Shown: positions 28,462 through 42,821, counted from the first letter of the stretch. The stretch is DNA of 64,000 nucleotides from Edwardsiella anguillarum ET080813 (GCF_000264765.2 NZ_CP006664.1:1922001-1986000); one strand, 5' to 3'. The notes: generated from the sequence alone by a model not told the origin. Translations and numbers: made by a program.

Positions 28462-28514
28462 GACGGCAAAACGTGATTTAACACCTGATTTGTCGCCCTA
28501 TAAGGCTTCACATT

Positions 28515-28545
28515 CGCCCCCCGCTTGTTCTACATTTGGGGGGCG
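28515..28545. other. Inverted repeat between yjaG and hupA
   Basis: CGCCCCCC and GGGGGGCG form an 8-bp stem with a 15-nt loop, 54 bp after yjaG. No T run follows on either strand. It could end the yjaG transcript with Rho help; the remaining spacer presumably holds the hupA promoter. Confidence 0.5.
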
Positions 28546-28650
28546 TAAAAGAAGTGGCTATCGGTGCGTGTATGCAGGAGAGTGCTGTCAATCGGCATAT
28601 CCGTCGCACTCGATGCTTTGCAAACGATAAACACACTGTAAGGATAACTT

Positions 28651-28923
28651 ATGAATAAGACTCAGCTGATTGATGTAATTGCAGACAAGGCCGATCTGTC
28701 CAAGACCCAGGCGAAAGCCGCTCTGGAGTCTACCCTGGCTGCTATTACTGAGTCTCTGAAAGCAGGCGATGCCGTACAATTGGTTGGTTTCGGTACTTTT
28801 AAAGTGAATCATCGTAACGAGCGCACTGGCCGTAACCCGCAGACCGGCAATGAGATCAAAATTGCCGCCGCCAACGTACCGGCGTTCGTTTCTGGCAAGG
28901 CATTGAAAGACGCGGTTAAGTAA
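28651..28923 (+). CDS. hupA: DNA-binding protein HU-alpha
   Basis: HU-alpha is a small nucleoid protein that bends and constrains DNA as a homodimer or a heterodimer with HU-beta. The 90 residues equal the family length. The DNA-binding arm with the HU signature [19 protein letters not shown] is at about 46-64, and the key Pro of RNPQTG is present. It has its own promoter region upstream, strong codon bias and a terminator 37 bp downstream. Confidence 0.98.
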   Translation: MNKTQLIDVIADKADLSKTQAKAALESTLAAITESLKAGDAVQLVGFGTFKVNHRNERTGRNPQTGNEIKIAAANVPAFVSGKALKDAVK

Positions 28924-28960
28924 TAAGTCACGCGTGGTAAGCGCAGAATATGTAGTTGAG

Positions 28961-28980
28961 GGGGCGATGACGCCCCTTTT
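28961..28980 (+). terminator. Intrinsic terminator after hupA
   Basis: GGGGCG-ATGA-CGCCCC followed by TTTT lies 37 bp after hupA. An ATG in its loop opens the yjaH frame but is unlikely to be the true start. Confidence 0.85.
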
Positions 28981-28984
28981 GTCT

Positions 28985-29641
28985 ATGTGCCGTCGGGTAC
29001 GTGGGCTGTTGCCGGTCGCACTGCTGCTGACCGGCTGCCATTCCGCTGCGCCGGTGGCGCCGTTTACCGCGACGGGCTATATCGCGGACGGCGGGATCGT
29101 TCGACTCTGGCGCCTGGAGGGGGCGGGACATCAGCCTCAGGCGATGATGCGGGTATTTACCCCGCTGGATGGCACTGAGACACAGATCGATCGCTATACC
29201 TACCGCGACGGACATCTGTACCAGATCCTGCAGCAGACGGGACAGGGTAATGACGATGTGCTGCAGCTGCGCTTCGATATGCAGGGCGCGCTGAGCTATA
29301 TGCAGCGTCTGCGCAATGGGAGCAAGGAGATGCCGGGGAGCGACGAGGTCGCCAAAGCCCAGTATCAGGCCCGCCATGCGCAGGAGATGGCGGCGACGCT
29401 GGTGGCCGGTGGGGTAAATCTCATCCAGGGGCGTTGGCAGGGGGGAATATTTACGCGCTGCGATGGTCAGGTCGCGCCGCTGCCGCTCTCCGGCTGGCAG
29501 GCGGCACAGCTGGCGCGGCGAGAAGCCAATAGCCGTGGCCCGCTATGGGTGGCCTGGCTGTCGGCTCCGGAGGGCGCGCAGCTACTGCAGGTCGCCAATC
29601 ATAACATCTGCGCCTGGGCACCGACGGAAAAAACAGTGTAA
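28985..29641 (+). CDS. yjaH: YjaH family lipoprotein (DUF1481)
   Basis: This is a predicted lipoprotein of unknown function. From ATG 28985 the product has 218 residues, beginning MCRRVRGLLPVALLLTGC, a lipoprotein signal with lipobox LTGC and the acylated Cys at 18. The mature domain, about 200 residues, matches the YjaH family that follows hupA in E. coli. Upstream in-frame starts (28934, 28967) lie before or in the hupA terminator and are rejected. It faces purD across a shared terminator. E. coli zra genes, which lie between yjaH and purD, are absent. Confidence 0.85.
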   Translation: MCRRVRGLLPVALLLTGCHSAAPVAPFTATGYIADGGIVRLWRLEGAGHQPQAMMRVFTPLDGTETQIDRYTYRDGHLYQILQQTGQGNDDVLQLRFDMQGALSYMQRLRNGSKEMPGSDEVAKAQYQARHAQEMAATLVAGGVNLIQGRWQGGIFTRCDGQVAPLPLSGWQAAQLARREANSRGPLWVAWLSAPEGAQLLQVANHNICAWAPTEKTV

Positions 29642-29662
29642 AAGCCGGCTTAGCGCCGGCTT
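29638..29662. terminator. Terminator shared by yjaH and purHD
   Basis: AAGCCGGC-TTAGC-GCCGGCTT is an 8-bp stem in the 34-bp gap between convergent genes. On the minus strand it is followed by TTTT, fitting the end of the purHD transcript. Confidence 0.8.
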
Positions 29663-29675
29663 GATAGTCTGAGCG

Positions 29676-30953
29676 CTAGCGCTGTAGCGCCCGGTAGCCG
29701 ATATCGCGGCGGCAGAATCCGCCCTCCCAGCTCAACGTATCGGCCAGACGGTAGGCATTGCGCTGCGCTTCGGCAATGTCCTCGCCCAGCGCTGTCGCGC
29801 ACAGTACTCGTCCACCGCAGGTTTCGACCTCGCCCTGTGCATTCAGCCGGGTTCCGGCGTGAAACACCTTGGCCTGCGCGCTGCCAGGGGGGAGACCGTG
29901 AATGACGTCGCCCTGACGATAGTCGCCCGGGTATCCGCCCGCGGCCAATACGACGCCCAGCGCGGGGCGCGGATCCCATGCCGATGACTGGCGATCCAGG
30001 GTGCCGTTGGCACCGGCCAGGCACAGCGCGACCAGATCGGACTGCATGCGCATCATGATGGGCTGGGTCTCCGGATCGCCAAAGCGACAGTTAAACTCAA
30101 TGACCTTTGGCTCGCCGTCGGCAGAGATCATCAGGCCGGCATACAGGAAACCGGTATAGGGGGCGCCCTCCTGCGCCATACCGCGTACGGTTGGCCAAAT
30201 CACCTGCTCCATGACCCGCTGATGCACCGCGTCGCTGACCACCGGCGCCGGCGAATAGGCTCCCATACCACCGGTATTGGGGCCGCTGTCACCATCGCCA
30301 ACTCGCTTATGATCCTGGCTGGTGGCCATCGGCAGCACGTGTTCGCCGTCGACCATCACGATAAAGCTGGCCTCTTCTCCTTCCAAAAACTCCTCGACGA
30401 CAATGCGGTGCCCTGCATCGCCAAAGGCGTTACCGGCCAGCATATCGTGGACGGCGGCTTCGGCGTCCTCCTGCGTCATCGCGACGATCACCCCTTTACC
30501 TGCGGCCAGTCCATCGGCCTTGATCACGATCGGTGCGCCCTGTTCACGCACGTAGGCCAGCGCCGGCTCGATCTCGGTAAAATTACGGTAGGTGGCGGTA
30601 GGGATACGTTGACGCGCCAGGAAGTCTTTGCTGAACGCTTTGGAACCTTCGAGGCGGGCGGCGCTTTGGCTCGGGCCGAAGATAGTCAGCCCCGCCGCGC
30701 GGAAGGCGTCGACCACCCCGAGCACCAGCGGCGCCTCTGGGCCGACGATAGTGAGCCCGACCTGATGGTGCAAAGCAAACGCAACCAACGCATCGATATC
30801 GGTCGCGGCGATATCGATGTTCTCCAGCGCAGGCTCCTGCGCAGTGCCGGCGTTGCCCGGCGCGACAAATACGCGTTCGGCCAGCGGAGACTGGGCTGCT
30901 TTCCAAGCCAGGGCATGTTCACGCCCACCGCTGCCGATAATCAAAATATTCAT
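29676..30953 (-). CDS. purD: Phosphoribosylamine--glycine ligase (GARS)
   Basis: PurD ligates glycine to phosphoribosylamine with ATP, the second step of purine synthesis. The 425-residue protein starts [20 protein letters not shown], its dinucleotide-like N domain; the ATP-grasp core includes [19 protein letters not shown] (near 140-158) and [13 protein letters not shown]. The ATG at 30953 was chosen over one three codons earlier to match family N-termini. It lies 41 bp after purH in the same direction, the enterobacterial purHD operon. Confidence 0.97.
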   Translation of the reverse strand: MNILIIGSGGREHALAWKAAQSPLAERVFVAPGNAGTAQEPALENIDIAATDIDALVAFALHHQVGLTIVGPEAPLVLGVVDAFRAAGLTIFGPSQSAARLEGSKAFSKDFLARQRIPTATYRNFTEIEPALAYVREQGAPIVIKADGLAAGKGVIVAMTQEDAEAAVHDMLAGNAFGDAGHRIVVEEFLEGEEASFIVMVDGEHVLPMATSQDHKRVGDGDSGPNTGGMGAYSPAPVVSDAVHQRVMEQVIWPTVRGMAQEGAPYTGFLYAGLMISADGEPKVIEFNCRFGDPETQPIMMRMQSDLVALCLAGANGTLDRQSSAWDPRPALGVVLAAGGYPGDYRQGDVIHGLPPGSAQAKVFHAGTRLNAQGEVETCGGRVLCATALGEDIAEAQRNAYRLADTLSWEGGFCRRDIGYRALQR

Positions 30954-30994
30954 GATGGTCACCTGTGAGCCGCGGGAGGCCCGCGGCGATTAGC

Positions 30995-32584
30995 TTAGTG
31001 GCGGAAGTGGCGCATGCCGGTAAAGATCATGGCGATGCCGTGTTCGTTAGCGGCGGCAATGACCTCGTCATCGCGGATAGAGCCCCCCGGCTGGATGACG
31101 CAGCGGATCCCGACGGCGGCGGCGGCATCGATACCGTCACGGAATGGGAAGAAGGCATCGGATGCCATCACGGATCCGGCGACCTGTAGACCCTCGTCCG
31201 CGGCTTTGATACCGGCAATTTTGGCTGAATAGACCCTGCTCATCTGTCCGGCCCCGATGCCAACGGTCATGTTATCCCGTGCATAGACGATGGCGTTGGA
31301 CTTAACAAACTTGGCGACTTTCCAGCAGAACAAGGCATCGCGCAGCTCCTGCTCGCTGGGCTGGCGTTCGGTGACCACGCGCAGATCGGCGACATCCACC
31401 ATGCCCAGATCGCGATCCTGCACCAATAGCCCCCCATTGACCCGTTTAAAGTCCAGACCGGGGACGCGTGCCTCCCACGCGCCGCAGGCCAGAACACGCA
31501 CGTTTTGCTTGGCGCTGAGGAGATCCAGGGCGTCCTCTGTCACATGGGGTGCGATGATGACCTCAACGAATTGGCGCGCGATGATGGCCTGAGCGGTCTT
31601 GGCATCCAGCGTACGGTTAAAGGCTATGATGCCGCCAAAGGCGGAGGTGGGATCGGTCTGGTAGGCACGCTCATAGGCATCGAACGGATCGTCGCCGAGC
31701 GCAACGCCGCAGGGGTTGGCATGTTTGACGATGACGCAGGCCGGCTCGGCAAAGCTCTTGACGCACTCCAGCGCGGCGTCAGTATCGGCAATGTTATTGT
31801 AGGACAGCGCCTTCCCCTGAAGCTGCTGGGCAGTAGCGATGCAGGCTTCAACCTGTGGCTCTTCAATATAGAAGGCGGCCTGCTGGTGGCCGTTTTCGCC
31901 GTAGCGCATATCCTGTTTTTTTACTAGGTTAAGGTTTAGCGTCCGCGGGAAGCGGCCGCTTGGACTATGGATATCGCCGTGGTAGGGGGCGACCAGCGAA
32001 CCAAAGTAGTTGGCGATCATACTGTCGTAGGCGGCCGTATGCTCAAAGGCCTTAATGGCTAGGTCGAAGCGGGTGGCCTGCGTCAGGGCTCCGTGGTGGG
32101 CATCCATTTCGGCAATAATGTTCTCAAAGTCACCGTTGTTAACCACGATAGCCACATCGTTATGGTTCTTCGCCGCGGAGCGCACCATGGTCGGCCCGCC
32201 GATATCGATATTCTCCACCGCGTCCTCCTGCGAACAGTCGGGACGCGCAACGGTTTGAGCAAAGGGATAGAGATTGACGACGACCATATCGATGGGCTGA
32301 ATACCATGCTGCTGCATAACGGCTGCGTCGCGATCGCGACGTCCGAGGATCCCACCGTGAACCTTGGGATGCAGGGTCTTGACACGTCCATCCATCATCT
32401 CAGGAAAGCCCGTGTAGTCGGAAACCTCGGTAACCGGCAGGCCGGCCTGTGACAGGAGGCGGGCGGTACCGCCGGTGGAGAGCAGTTCAACGCCGCGTAG
32501 ATGTAAGGCCTGGGCGAATTCGACGATACCGGATTTATCGGAGACACTCAGCAGTGCGCGGCGAACAGGACGACTGTGTTGCAT
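30995..32584 (-). CDS. purH: Bifunctional AICAR formyltransferase / IMP cyclohydrolase
   Basis: PurH carries out the last two steps of IMP synthesis: formylation of AICAR with 10-formyl-THF, then ring closure. The 529 residues equal E. coli PurH. The N-terminal cyclohydrolase domain (about 1-200) has the conserved [22 protein letters not shown] block; the formyltransferase domain has [10 protein letters not shown] with its catalytic His near 267. ATG 32584 ([17 protein letters not shown]) was preferred to one seven codons upstream. A PurR box about 100 bp upstream marks purine repression. Confidence 0.98.
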   Translation of the reverse strand: MQHSRPVRRALLSVSDKSGIVEFAQALHLRGVELLSTGGTARLLSQAGLPVTEVSDYTGFPEMMDGRVKTLHPKVHGGILGRRDRDAAVMQQHGIQPIDMVVVNLYPFAQTVARPDCSQEDAVENIDIGGPTMVRSAAKNHNDVAIVVNNGDFENIIAEMDAHHGALTQATRFDLAIKAFEHTAAYDSMIANYFGSLVAPYHGDIHSPSGRFPRTLNLNLVKKQDMRYGENGHQQAAFYIEEPQVEACIATAQQLQGKALSYNNIADTDAALECVKSFAEPACVIVKHANPCGVALGDDPFDAYERAYQTDPTSAFGGIIAFNRTLDAKTAQAIIARQFVEVIIAPHVTEDALDLLSAKQNVRVLACGAWEARVPGLDFKRVNGGLLVQDRDLGMVDVADLRVVTERQPSEQELRDALFCWKVAKFVKSNAIVYARDNMTVGIGAGQMSRVYSAKIAGIKAADEGLQVAGSVMASDAFFPFRDGIDAAAAVGIRCVIQPGGSIRDDEVIAAANEHGIAMIFTGMRHFRH

Positions 32585-32686
32585 GGTGGTTATATCCCTC
32601 GGCAATGGATCGCAGTAAATCCTACTTATATATACCCATTAGAATTTGCTGCGAATGAAGCGGAATGTTGATGCGCGATGATTTTA

Positions 32687-32702
32687 ACGAAAACGTTTGC
32701 GT
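32687..32702 (-). promoter_or_regulatory. PurR operator upstream of purHD
   Basis: ACGAAAACGTTTGCGT matches the 16-bp PurR consensus (ACGCAAACGTTTTCGT and its reverse), with the central CG. It lies 103 bp upstream of the purH start, where the E. coli purHD operator also sits. Hypoxanthine- or guanine-bound PurR is expected to repress the operon. Confidence 0.9.
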
Positions 32703-32819
32703 AAAGCTCGACAAATTTTTGCCGGCGCCACCTTTGTGGATAACTCTGTGCGTAATGAGGTATAAGCAGTTCAATTGCTGTGTAATGCGCCATTCGGTTC
32801 ATTTGGGGCAAAATAGCGG

Positions 32820-32847
32820 TTGCGCCCGGTAAAACAGGCCCTATAAT
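32820..32847 (+). promoter_or_regulatory. rRNA operon promoter P1 (copy 2)
   Basis: A -35 TTGCGC (32820-32825) and a consensus -10 TATAAT (32842-32847) are 16 bp apart and followed by the GCGCC discriminator. The 16-bp spacing and GC-rich discriminator are typical of enterobacterial rrn P1 promoters that respond to ppGpp and growth rate. Confidence 0.9.
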
Positions 32848-32927
32848 GCGCCTCCATCGACACGGCACATGTGAACAACATCACAGGATGAGCCGGGGAG
32901 AGTGAGAGTGAAACGGTAAATTAAACG

Positions 32928-32955
32928 TTGACTCTCACCGAGGAAAGCGTAATAT
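32928..32955 (+). promoter_or_regulatory. rRNA operon promoter P2 (copy 2)
   Basis: A -35 TTGACT (32928-32933) and -10 TAATAT (32950-32955) are 16 bp apart, 108 bp after P1. The spacing between P1 and P2 fits the tandem promoters of E. coli rrn operons. Confidence 0.85.
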
Positions 32956-32994
32956 ACGCCACCTCGACTTGGTAAGGAGAACTTGCTAAGTCAC

Positions 32995-33006
32995 TGCTCT
33001 TTAACA
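32995..33006 (+). promoter_or_regulatory. Leader boxA of rRNA operon (copy 2)
   Basis: TGCTCTTTAACA lies in the leader between P2 and 16S. It is the Nus-factor antitermination element that lets RNA polymerase read through the untranslated operon. Confidence 0.88.
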
Positions 33007-33148
33007 AATTATCAGACAATCTGTGTGGGCACTCGCAAGATTCGTATTAAGCATTCCTCGGAATGCCAAAATATTTAAAGTCTTGAAGAGTGACAGCAGT
33101 TAATTCATTACGAATAAACAGTTTAATTTCTTTGAGCATCAAGCTTTT

Positions 33149-34691
<1,543 letters not shown>

Positions 34692-34774
34692 CCTGAAGAT
34701 ACGAAATTGTGTAGTGCTCACACAGATTGTCTGATAGATGTTCGAGCAAACGCGTCTGCGAAGCCGACCCTTGT

Positions 34775-34850
34775 GTCCCCTTCGTCTAGAGGCCTAGGAC
34801 ACCGCCCTTTCACGGCGGTAACAGGGGTTCGAATCCCCTAGGGGACGCCA
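34775..34850 (+). tRNA. gltV: tRNA-Glu (TTC), in 16S-23S spacer (copy 2)
   Basis: This is identical to the tRNA at 1253-1328: 76 nt, anticodon TTC, CCA encoded. A tRNA-Glu spacer is also found in E. coli rrnE, the operon that follows purH there. Confidence 0.97.
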
Positions 34851-34922
34851 TTTGCGGTATCGGGTGAAAGACGGTGCCAACAGTATTGCAAAACGGACTT
34901 ACGAGTCATGTTTGCAATATTT

Positions 34923-34934
34923 TGCTCTTTAACA
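34923..34934 (+). promoter_or_regulatory. boxA before 23S (copy 2)
   Basis: TGCTCTTTAACA in the 16S-23S spacer is identical to that at 1401-1412 and has the same antitermination role. Confidence 0.85.
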
Positions 34935-35040
34935 ATCTGGAACAAGCTGAAAATTCGAAAACAATCGAATTGCTTTTAATAAGTGATTCGAGAGTCTCTC
35001 AAATGCTTACAGCACGAAGTGAAACACCTTCGGGTTGTGA

Positions 35041-37948
<2,908 letters not shown>

Positions 37949-38037
37949 ACAACACCGAAGGTGTTTTTAGAGAGACGAATTTAGCTTGTTCAAGATTGGA
38001 ACCGATGGCCAGTGATGGCGGTTGGTAAAACAGAATT

Positions 38038-38157
38038 TGCCTGGCGGCGATAGCGCGGTGGTCCCACCTGACCCCATGCCGAACTCAGAAGTGAAACGCC
38101 GTAGCGCCGATGGTAGTGTGGGGTCTCCCCATGCGAGAGTAGGGAACTGCCAGGCAT
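38038..38157 (+). rRNA. rrf: 5S ribosomal RNA (rrn copy 2)
   Basis: This is a 120-nt 5S rRNA, identical to copy 1, 89 bp after 23S. Confidence 0.98.
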
Positions 38158-38168
38158 CAAACAAACGG

Positions 38169-38200
38169 AAAGACCCCATGCGCAAGCATGGGGTCTTTTT
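38169..38200 (+). terminator. rRNA operon terminator (copy 2)
   Basis: AAGACCCCATGC / GCATGGGGTCTT stem with a T run, the same as at 4647-4678. Confidence 0.93.
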
Positions 38201-38350
38201 GTTTATCGAGGTTTTGCCGGGCAGTGGGTGACTCCTGAGGCGAACCGCGGCGCCGGCCGTGGAGCAGAACGGAACGTCTAGGAAGCGATGTCTGAAAGCC
38301 GGGGGCCTTGGGTTTATCCGCCCGGCGACGCTGGCGCTGCCGCACCGGCG

Positions 38351-38914
38351 TTAGCGGATCTCCCCGATGGGCAATACGCGGCGACCGAGCTGGCCATTGA
38401 TCACCTCGGCCATGGCCAGGTAGATGGCGCTGGCGCCACAGATGATCCCTTCAACGCCGGCGATATGGAGTAAGCCCGCATTGCCGGTCAGATTGCCATA
38501 GGCCAGCAGAAAAAACAGGAGGGTTAGGCTGGCAAAGACAAACTGCAGTGCCCGATTAGCGCGTAGGGTGCCAAAGAACATGAAGAGCGTAAAGATCCCC
38601 CATAGCGCCAGATAGGCCGCCAGCGACGGCGGCGTGACGGCATCCGCCAACCCCATTTTGGGTAATAGCAGCAGGGCAACCAGCGTGAGCCAGAATGCGC
38701 CATAGGCGGTAAAGGCGGTCAGTCCGAAGGTATTGCCTTTGCGGAACTCCAGCAGTCCGGCGAAGATCTGCGCCAGCCCGCCAAAAAAGATCCCCATTGC
38801 GAGGATCATCGCATCCAGTGCGAATATGCCCGCATTGTGCATATTGAGCAGCACCGTGGTCATTCCGAATCCCATTAGCCCCAGCGGCGCGGGATTAGCC
38901 AGTTCGTTGTGCAT
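38351..38914 (-). CDS. satP: Succinate-acetate/proton symporter SatP (YaaH)
   Basis: SatP is an inner-membrane acetate and succinate:proton symporter of the AceTr/GPR1-FUN34-YaaH family. The 187-residue protein has the family motif NPAPLG at 7-12 and six hydrophobic segments of about 20 residues. Length matches E. coli YaaH (188). It lies downstream of acs on the same strand with an 84-bp gap, so acetate uptake and activation are probably co-expressed. Its stop codon and last codons are included in the rRNA-flank repeat; the tail ends GEIR instead of the GESH of E. coli. Confidence 0.94.
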   Translation of the reverse strand: MHNELANPAPLGLMGFGMTTVLLNMHNAGIFALDAMILAMGIFFGGLAQIFAGLLEFRKGNTFGLTAFTAYGAFWLTLVALLLLPKMGLADAVTPPSLAAYLALWGIFTLFMFFGTLRANRALQFVFASLTLLFFLLAYGNLTGNAGLLHIAGVEGIICGASAIYLAMAEVINGQLGRRVLPIGEIR

Positions 38915-38998
38915 AAAGACTCCTCGTGCCGCGCAGGCAGTATCGGTCCGTGCGGCGTTATGAATGAGGCGGAGCGCGCTTCTCCGCCGTAAGTGCCG

Positions 38999-40954
38999 CT
39001 AACGCGGCTGCATAGCCTGTTTCTCTTCCAGCAGTTTTTCTACGACGCCAGGATCGGCCAGCGTTGAGGTATCTCCCAGATTACTGATATCGCCGCTGGC
39101 AATTTTGCGCAGGATACGACGCATGATCTTGCCGGAGCGGGTTTTGGGCAGCGCATCGGTCCAGTGTAGGATGTCCGGTGTGGCAATGGGGCCAATCTCT
39201 TTACGTACCCAGTCGCGGACCTCGGCGTACAGCGCGGGCGATGGCTCCTCTCCTACGTTCAGTGTGATATAGGCATAAATCGCCTGTCCTTTAATGCTGT
39301 GAGGGATCCCGACGACGGCCGCTTCGGCGATCTTCGGGTGTGCGACCAGCGCTGATTCGATCTCCGCCGTGCCCAGGCGGTGTCCTGAGACGTTGAGTAC
39401 ATCGTCGACGCGACCGGTTATCCAGTAATAGCCGTCTTCGTCGCGTCGGGCACCGTCGCCGCTGAAATACATGCCCTTGAAGGTGGAGAAGTAGGTTTGC
39501 TCAAAGCGCTCATGGGCACCAAACAATGTACGCGCCTGTCCAGGCCAAGAGTCTAGGATCACCAGATTACCTTCACAGGCGCCTTCCAAGATCTCCCCGC
39601 TGTTATCGACCAGGGCGGGCTGTACGCCAAAAAAGGGGCGGGTTGCCGATCCGGCTTTAAGCACGGTGGCGCCGGGCAGCGGGGTGATCATAAAGCCGCC
39701 GGTTTCGGTCTGCCACCAGGTATCCATGATCGGGCAGCGGCCGTTGCCGATGGTATGGTAATACCACTCCCAGGCCTCGGGATTGATCGGTTCGCCGACC
39801 GATCCCATTATGCGCAGCGAGGTCCGGCGAGTGCCGGAGACGGCGCGCTGCCCCTCGGCCATCAGCGCGCGGATCGCCGTCGGCGCGGTATACAGAATAT
39901 TGACCTGGTGCTTGTCTACGATCTGACTGAGGCGATTAATGCCGGGGTAATTGGGGACCCCCTCGAACATCAGCGTTATGGCACCGTTGGCCAAGGGGCC
40001 ATACAGCAGGTAGCTGTGGCCGGTGACCCAGCCGACGTCCGCCGTACACCAGTAAATATCGCCGGGATGGTAGTCAAACACATACTTAAAGGTGGTCGCT
40101 GCGTAGACCAGATAGCCGCCGGTGCTGTGCAGTACACCCTTCGGTTTGCCGGTCGATCCGGAGGTATACAGAATAAACAGCGGATCTTCGGCGTTCATCT
40201 CCACCGCCGGACAGTGTTCATCGGCCTGGGCCATCAGCTCATGCCACCAACGATCGCGACCGCTGTCCCATTCGCCCGCGCCGCCGGTACGGCGGAATAC
40301 CACGACATGGCGCACGCTGTTGACCTGGGGGTGCTGCAACGATTCGTCGACGTTGCGCTTGAGTGGAATGGTTCGCCCGGCGCGAACCCCCTCATCTGCC
40401 GTGATCACCAGTTTGGCTCCAGAGTCGATAATGCGCCCGGCAACCGCCTCTGGGGAAAAACCGCCGAAGATCACGGAGTGAATGGCGCCAATCCGCGCGC
40501 AGGCCAGCATGGCAACTGCCGCTTCGACCACCATGGGCATATAGATTGCGACGACGTCGCCCTTTTCTACCTGCAGTGATTTCAGCACATTGGCGAATCG
40601 GCAGACCTCAGCGTGCAGCTGGCGATAGGTTACCCTGCGGCTCTCCTGCGGATCGTCGCCCTCCCAGATGATGGCCGTCTGCTCACCGCGTTCAGCCAGA
40701 TGGCGATCCAGACAGTTGGCCGCTAGGTTGAGGGAACCATCCTCAAACCAACGGATATTGATATGGCCTGGATCGAAGGAGGTATTCTTCACTCGGCTGT
40801 AGGGGGTTATCCAGCTGATGATCTGTCCCTGTTCAGCCCAGAACGCCTCGGGATCCTCGACGGAGGCCAGGTACATTTCACGGTACATTTCCGCATTGAT
40901 AAAGGCGTGCTGGGCAATATCCGCTGGAACAGGGTAGGTATGGATCTGGCTCAT
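38999..40954 (-). CDS. acs: Acetyl-coenzyme A synthetase
   Basis: Acs activates acetate to acetyl-CoA through acetyl-AMP, the high-affinity acetate-scavenging route. The 651 residues match E. coli (652). The AMP-binding P-loop [11 protein letters not shown] lies near 264-274, TWWQTETGG near 412-420, and the catalytic Lys609 in RSGKIMRR is the residue that is reversibly acetylated in this family. ATG 40954 ([14 protein letters not shown]) was chosen over one six codons upstream to match family starts. It pairs with satP downstream; in E. coli acs is instead followed by yjcH-actP. Confidence 0.97.
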   Translation of the reverse strand: MSQIHTYPVPADIAQHAFINAEMYREMYLASVEDPEAFWAEQGQIISWITPYSRVKNTSFDPGHINIRWFEDGSLNLAANCLDRHLAERGEQTAIIWEGDDPQESRRVTYRQLHAEVCRFANVLKSLQVEKGDVVAIYMPMVVEAAVAMLACARIGAIHSVIFGGFSPEAVAGRIIDSGAKLVITADEGVRAGRTIPLKRNVDESLQHPQVNSVRHVVVFRRTGGAGEWDSGRDRWWHELMAQADEHCPAVEMNAEDPLFILYTSGSTGKPKGVLHSTGGYLVYAATTFKYVFDYHPGDIYWCTADVGWVTGHSYLLYGPLANGAITLMFEGVPNYPGINRLSQIVDKHQVNILYTAPTAIRALMAEGQRAVSGTRRTSLRIMGSVGEPINPEAWEWYYHTIGNGRCPIMDTWWQTETGGFMITPLPGATVLKAGSATRPFFGVQPALVDNSGEILEGACEGNLVILDSWPGQARTLFGAHERFEQTYFSTFKGMYFSGDGARRDEDGYYWITGRVDDVLNVSGHRLGTAEIESALVAHPKIAEAAVVGIPHSIKGQAIYAYITLNVGEEPSPALYAEVRDWVRKEIGPIATPDILHWTDALPKTRSGKIMRRILRKIASGDISNLGDTSTLADPGVVEKLLEEKQAMQPR

Positions 40955-41451
40955 GCTGCGTCTCCGCGCCAATGTTAATAATATGTCAATATAGAGTTAA
41001 TTTTAGCCTCGGTTAGCGAGTTGTGTATTTTTTGCGCGCACGATCACGTAATAAAACGCAGCGCGGCGCCGCAGTACGGAGAATGTTCCGATGGCGCGAA
41101 CGTATGCTGAACGACAGTGCATCGCCCCAACTTGGTGCCCCAAATTGGGGCGTGCGAGAGCGTGCGTCGAGGGAGAGGCGGGCCATCGGATGTCATGGGC
41201 CGTCGCGATATCGTTAAGATTGCCTCTGGTTTTATTCACCGGCGAACTATTGGCTGTATAACAGCATATTGTTCTTTTATTCAGGTTGAATTGTCGCCAT
41301 CCGGAGGGATATGCCGTCTTGTGGCATAAATTATGCTTATATCGCTAGGGAGTGACGAGCAGCGGGACAGGCTGTGGCGGGGGATCGCCGTCGGGAAGTG
41401 GCAAGAGATAAAAAAGGGCGCCGCGGCGCCCAATAAGAATGAGGTGGTAGA
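40955..41451. other. Divergent acs/gltP intergenic region
   Basis: About 500 bp with no convincing gene. It holds an A+T-rich stretch beside acs, an inverted repeat at 41123-41152 (CGCCCCAA / TTGGGGCG) and a GC palindrome at 41416-41431. In E. coli the nrf genes occupy the corresponding interval between acs and gltP; they are absent here. Confidence 0.6.
41411..41431 (-). terminator. Terminator-like palindrome in gltP leader, minus strand
   Basis: GGGCGCCGCGGCGCCC is a 16-bp perfect palindrome. On the minus strand it is followed by TTTTTT, a standard intrinsic terminator, yet no leftward gene lies upstream of it. On the plus strand it falls 20 bp before the gltP start and could instead act in that leader. 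Confidence 0.5.
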
Positions 41452-42774
41452 GTGACGAAACGATTTAAATTGACCCTGGCGTGGCAGATTGTTACTGCGC
41501 TGATTTTAGGGATTGCGGTGGGTGCGGCACTGCATGATCAAACCGAATCGCGCCAGTGGCTGGTCAGCAATGTGCTGGGACCCGCGGGCGATATTTTTAT
41601 TCGCCTGATTAAGATGATTGTTATCCCGATTGTGATCTCGACGCTGATTGTCGGGATTGCCGGCGTCGGCGATGCGAAAAAGCTGGGGCGTATTGGCCTG
41701 AAGACCATCCTCTATTTCGAGCTGATCACCACGGTGGCCATCGTCGTGGGCATTACGCTGGCTAACCTGTTTCAGCCGGGACTGGGCGTCGATATGAGCC
41801 ATCTGGCTGCGGTCGACATCTCACAGTATGAGCGGACTACCGAGCAGGTGCAGAGCGGGGCGCACAGCCTGATCGGTACGCTGCTGGCGCTGATACCGGC
41901 GAACCTGTTCTCGGCCATGGCAAAGGGCGAGATCTTGCCGATTATTTTTTTCTCTGTGCTGTTTGGCCTGGGGCTCTCTTCTCTGCCGGTAGAGCATAAG
42001 GAGCCGCTGCTGCGGGTGTTCCGCGCGGTTTCCGAAAGCATGTTTAAAGTAACCCATATGATCATGCGCTATGCCCCGATCGGGGTCTTTGGCCTGATCT
42101 CGGTAACGGTGGCTAACTTCGGCTTTGCCTCGCTGATCCCGCTGGCCAAGCTGGTGCTGTTGGTCTACGCGGCGATCCTGTTTTTTGCCCTGGTGGTGTT
42201 GGGCGCAGTGGCTCGCCTGTGTCACCTGCGTATCTGGACGCTGATCGTGATATTGAAAGATGAGCTGATCCTGGCCTACTCCACCGCCAGCTCTGAAACC
42301 GTGCTGCCGCGCATTATGGAAAAGATGGAGGCCTATGGCGCGCCGAAATCGATCACCAGCTTTGTGGTGCCGACGGGCTATTCGTTTAATCTGGATGGCT
42401 CGACGCTATACCAGAGCATCGCCGCGATTTTTATCGCCCAGCTGTACGGCATTCAGCTGTCGCTCGGTCAGGAGATTATCCTGGTTCTGACCCTGATGGT
42501 GACCTCCAAAGGCATCGCCGGCGTCCCCGGCGTCTCGTTTGTGGTGCTGCTGGCGACGCTGGGCAGCGTCGGTATTCCGCTGGAAGGACTGGCCTTTATT
42601 GCCGGGGTCGATCGGATTCTGGATATGGCGCGCACGGCGCTGAATGTGGTAGGTAACGCATTGGCCGTACTGGTGGTTGCCAAGTGGGAGCATCAGTTCG
42701 ATCGCGCTAAGGCGCGCACCTATGAGGCGCGGATGCATACTCCACAGGGCGTGGCACAGCAGGATTTATTATAG
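41452..42774 (+). CDS. gltP: Glutamate/aspartate:proton symporter GltP
   Basis: GltP is an inner-membrane proton-coupled glutamate and aspartate carrier of the DAACS family. The 440-residue protein has the family length (E. coli 437) and eight or so hydrophobic segments. The substrate-binding blocks are intact: the serine-rich AYSTASSETVLPR re-entrant loop (about 281-293), VPTGYSFNLDGSTLYQ and the NMDG-like region. Translation starts at GTG with a GAGGTGG ribosome-binding site. It ends at a terminator shared with tolC. Confidence 0.96.
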   Translation: MTKRFKLTLAWQIVTALILGIAVGAALHDQTESRQWLVSNVLGPAGDIFIRLIKMIVIPIVISTLIVGIAGVGDAKKLGRIGLKTILYFELITTVAIVVGITLANLFQPGLGVDMSHLAAVDISQYERTTEQVQSGAHSLIGTLLALIPANLFSAMAKGEILPIIFFSVLFGLGLSSLPVEHKEPLLRVFRAVSESMFKVTHMIMRYAPIGVFGLISVTVANFGFASLIPLAKLVLLVYAAILFFALVVLGAVARLCHLRIWTLIVILKDELILAYSTASSETVLPRIMEKMEAYGAPKSITSFVVPTGYSFNLDGSTLYQSIAAIFIAQLYGIQLSLGQEIILVLTLMVTSKGIAGVPGVSFVVLLATLGSVGIPLEGLAFIAGVDRILDMARTALNVVGNALAVLVVAKWEHQFDRAKARTYEARMHTPQGVAQQDLL

Positions 42775-42800
42775 CCGCGCGGTGGCGTTGAAAAAAACAA

Positions 42801-42821
42801 GGGCGGAAAATCCGCCCTTTC
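42801..42821. terminator. Terminator shared by gltP and tolC
   Basis: GGGCGGA-AAA-TCCGCCC followed by TTTC lies between the convergent genes, with a run of A on the other side, so it can serve both directions. Confidence 0.88.
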
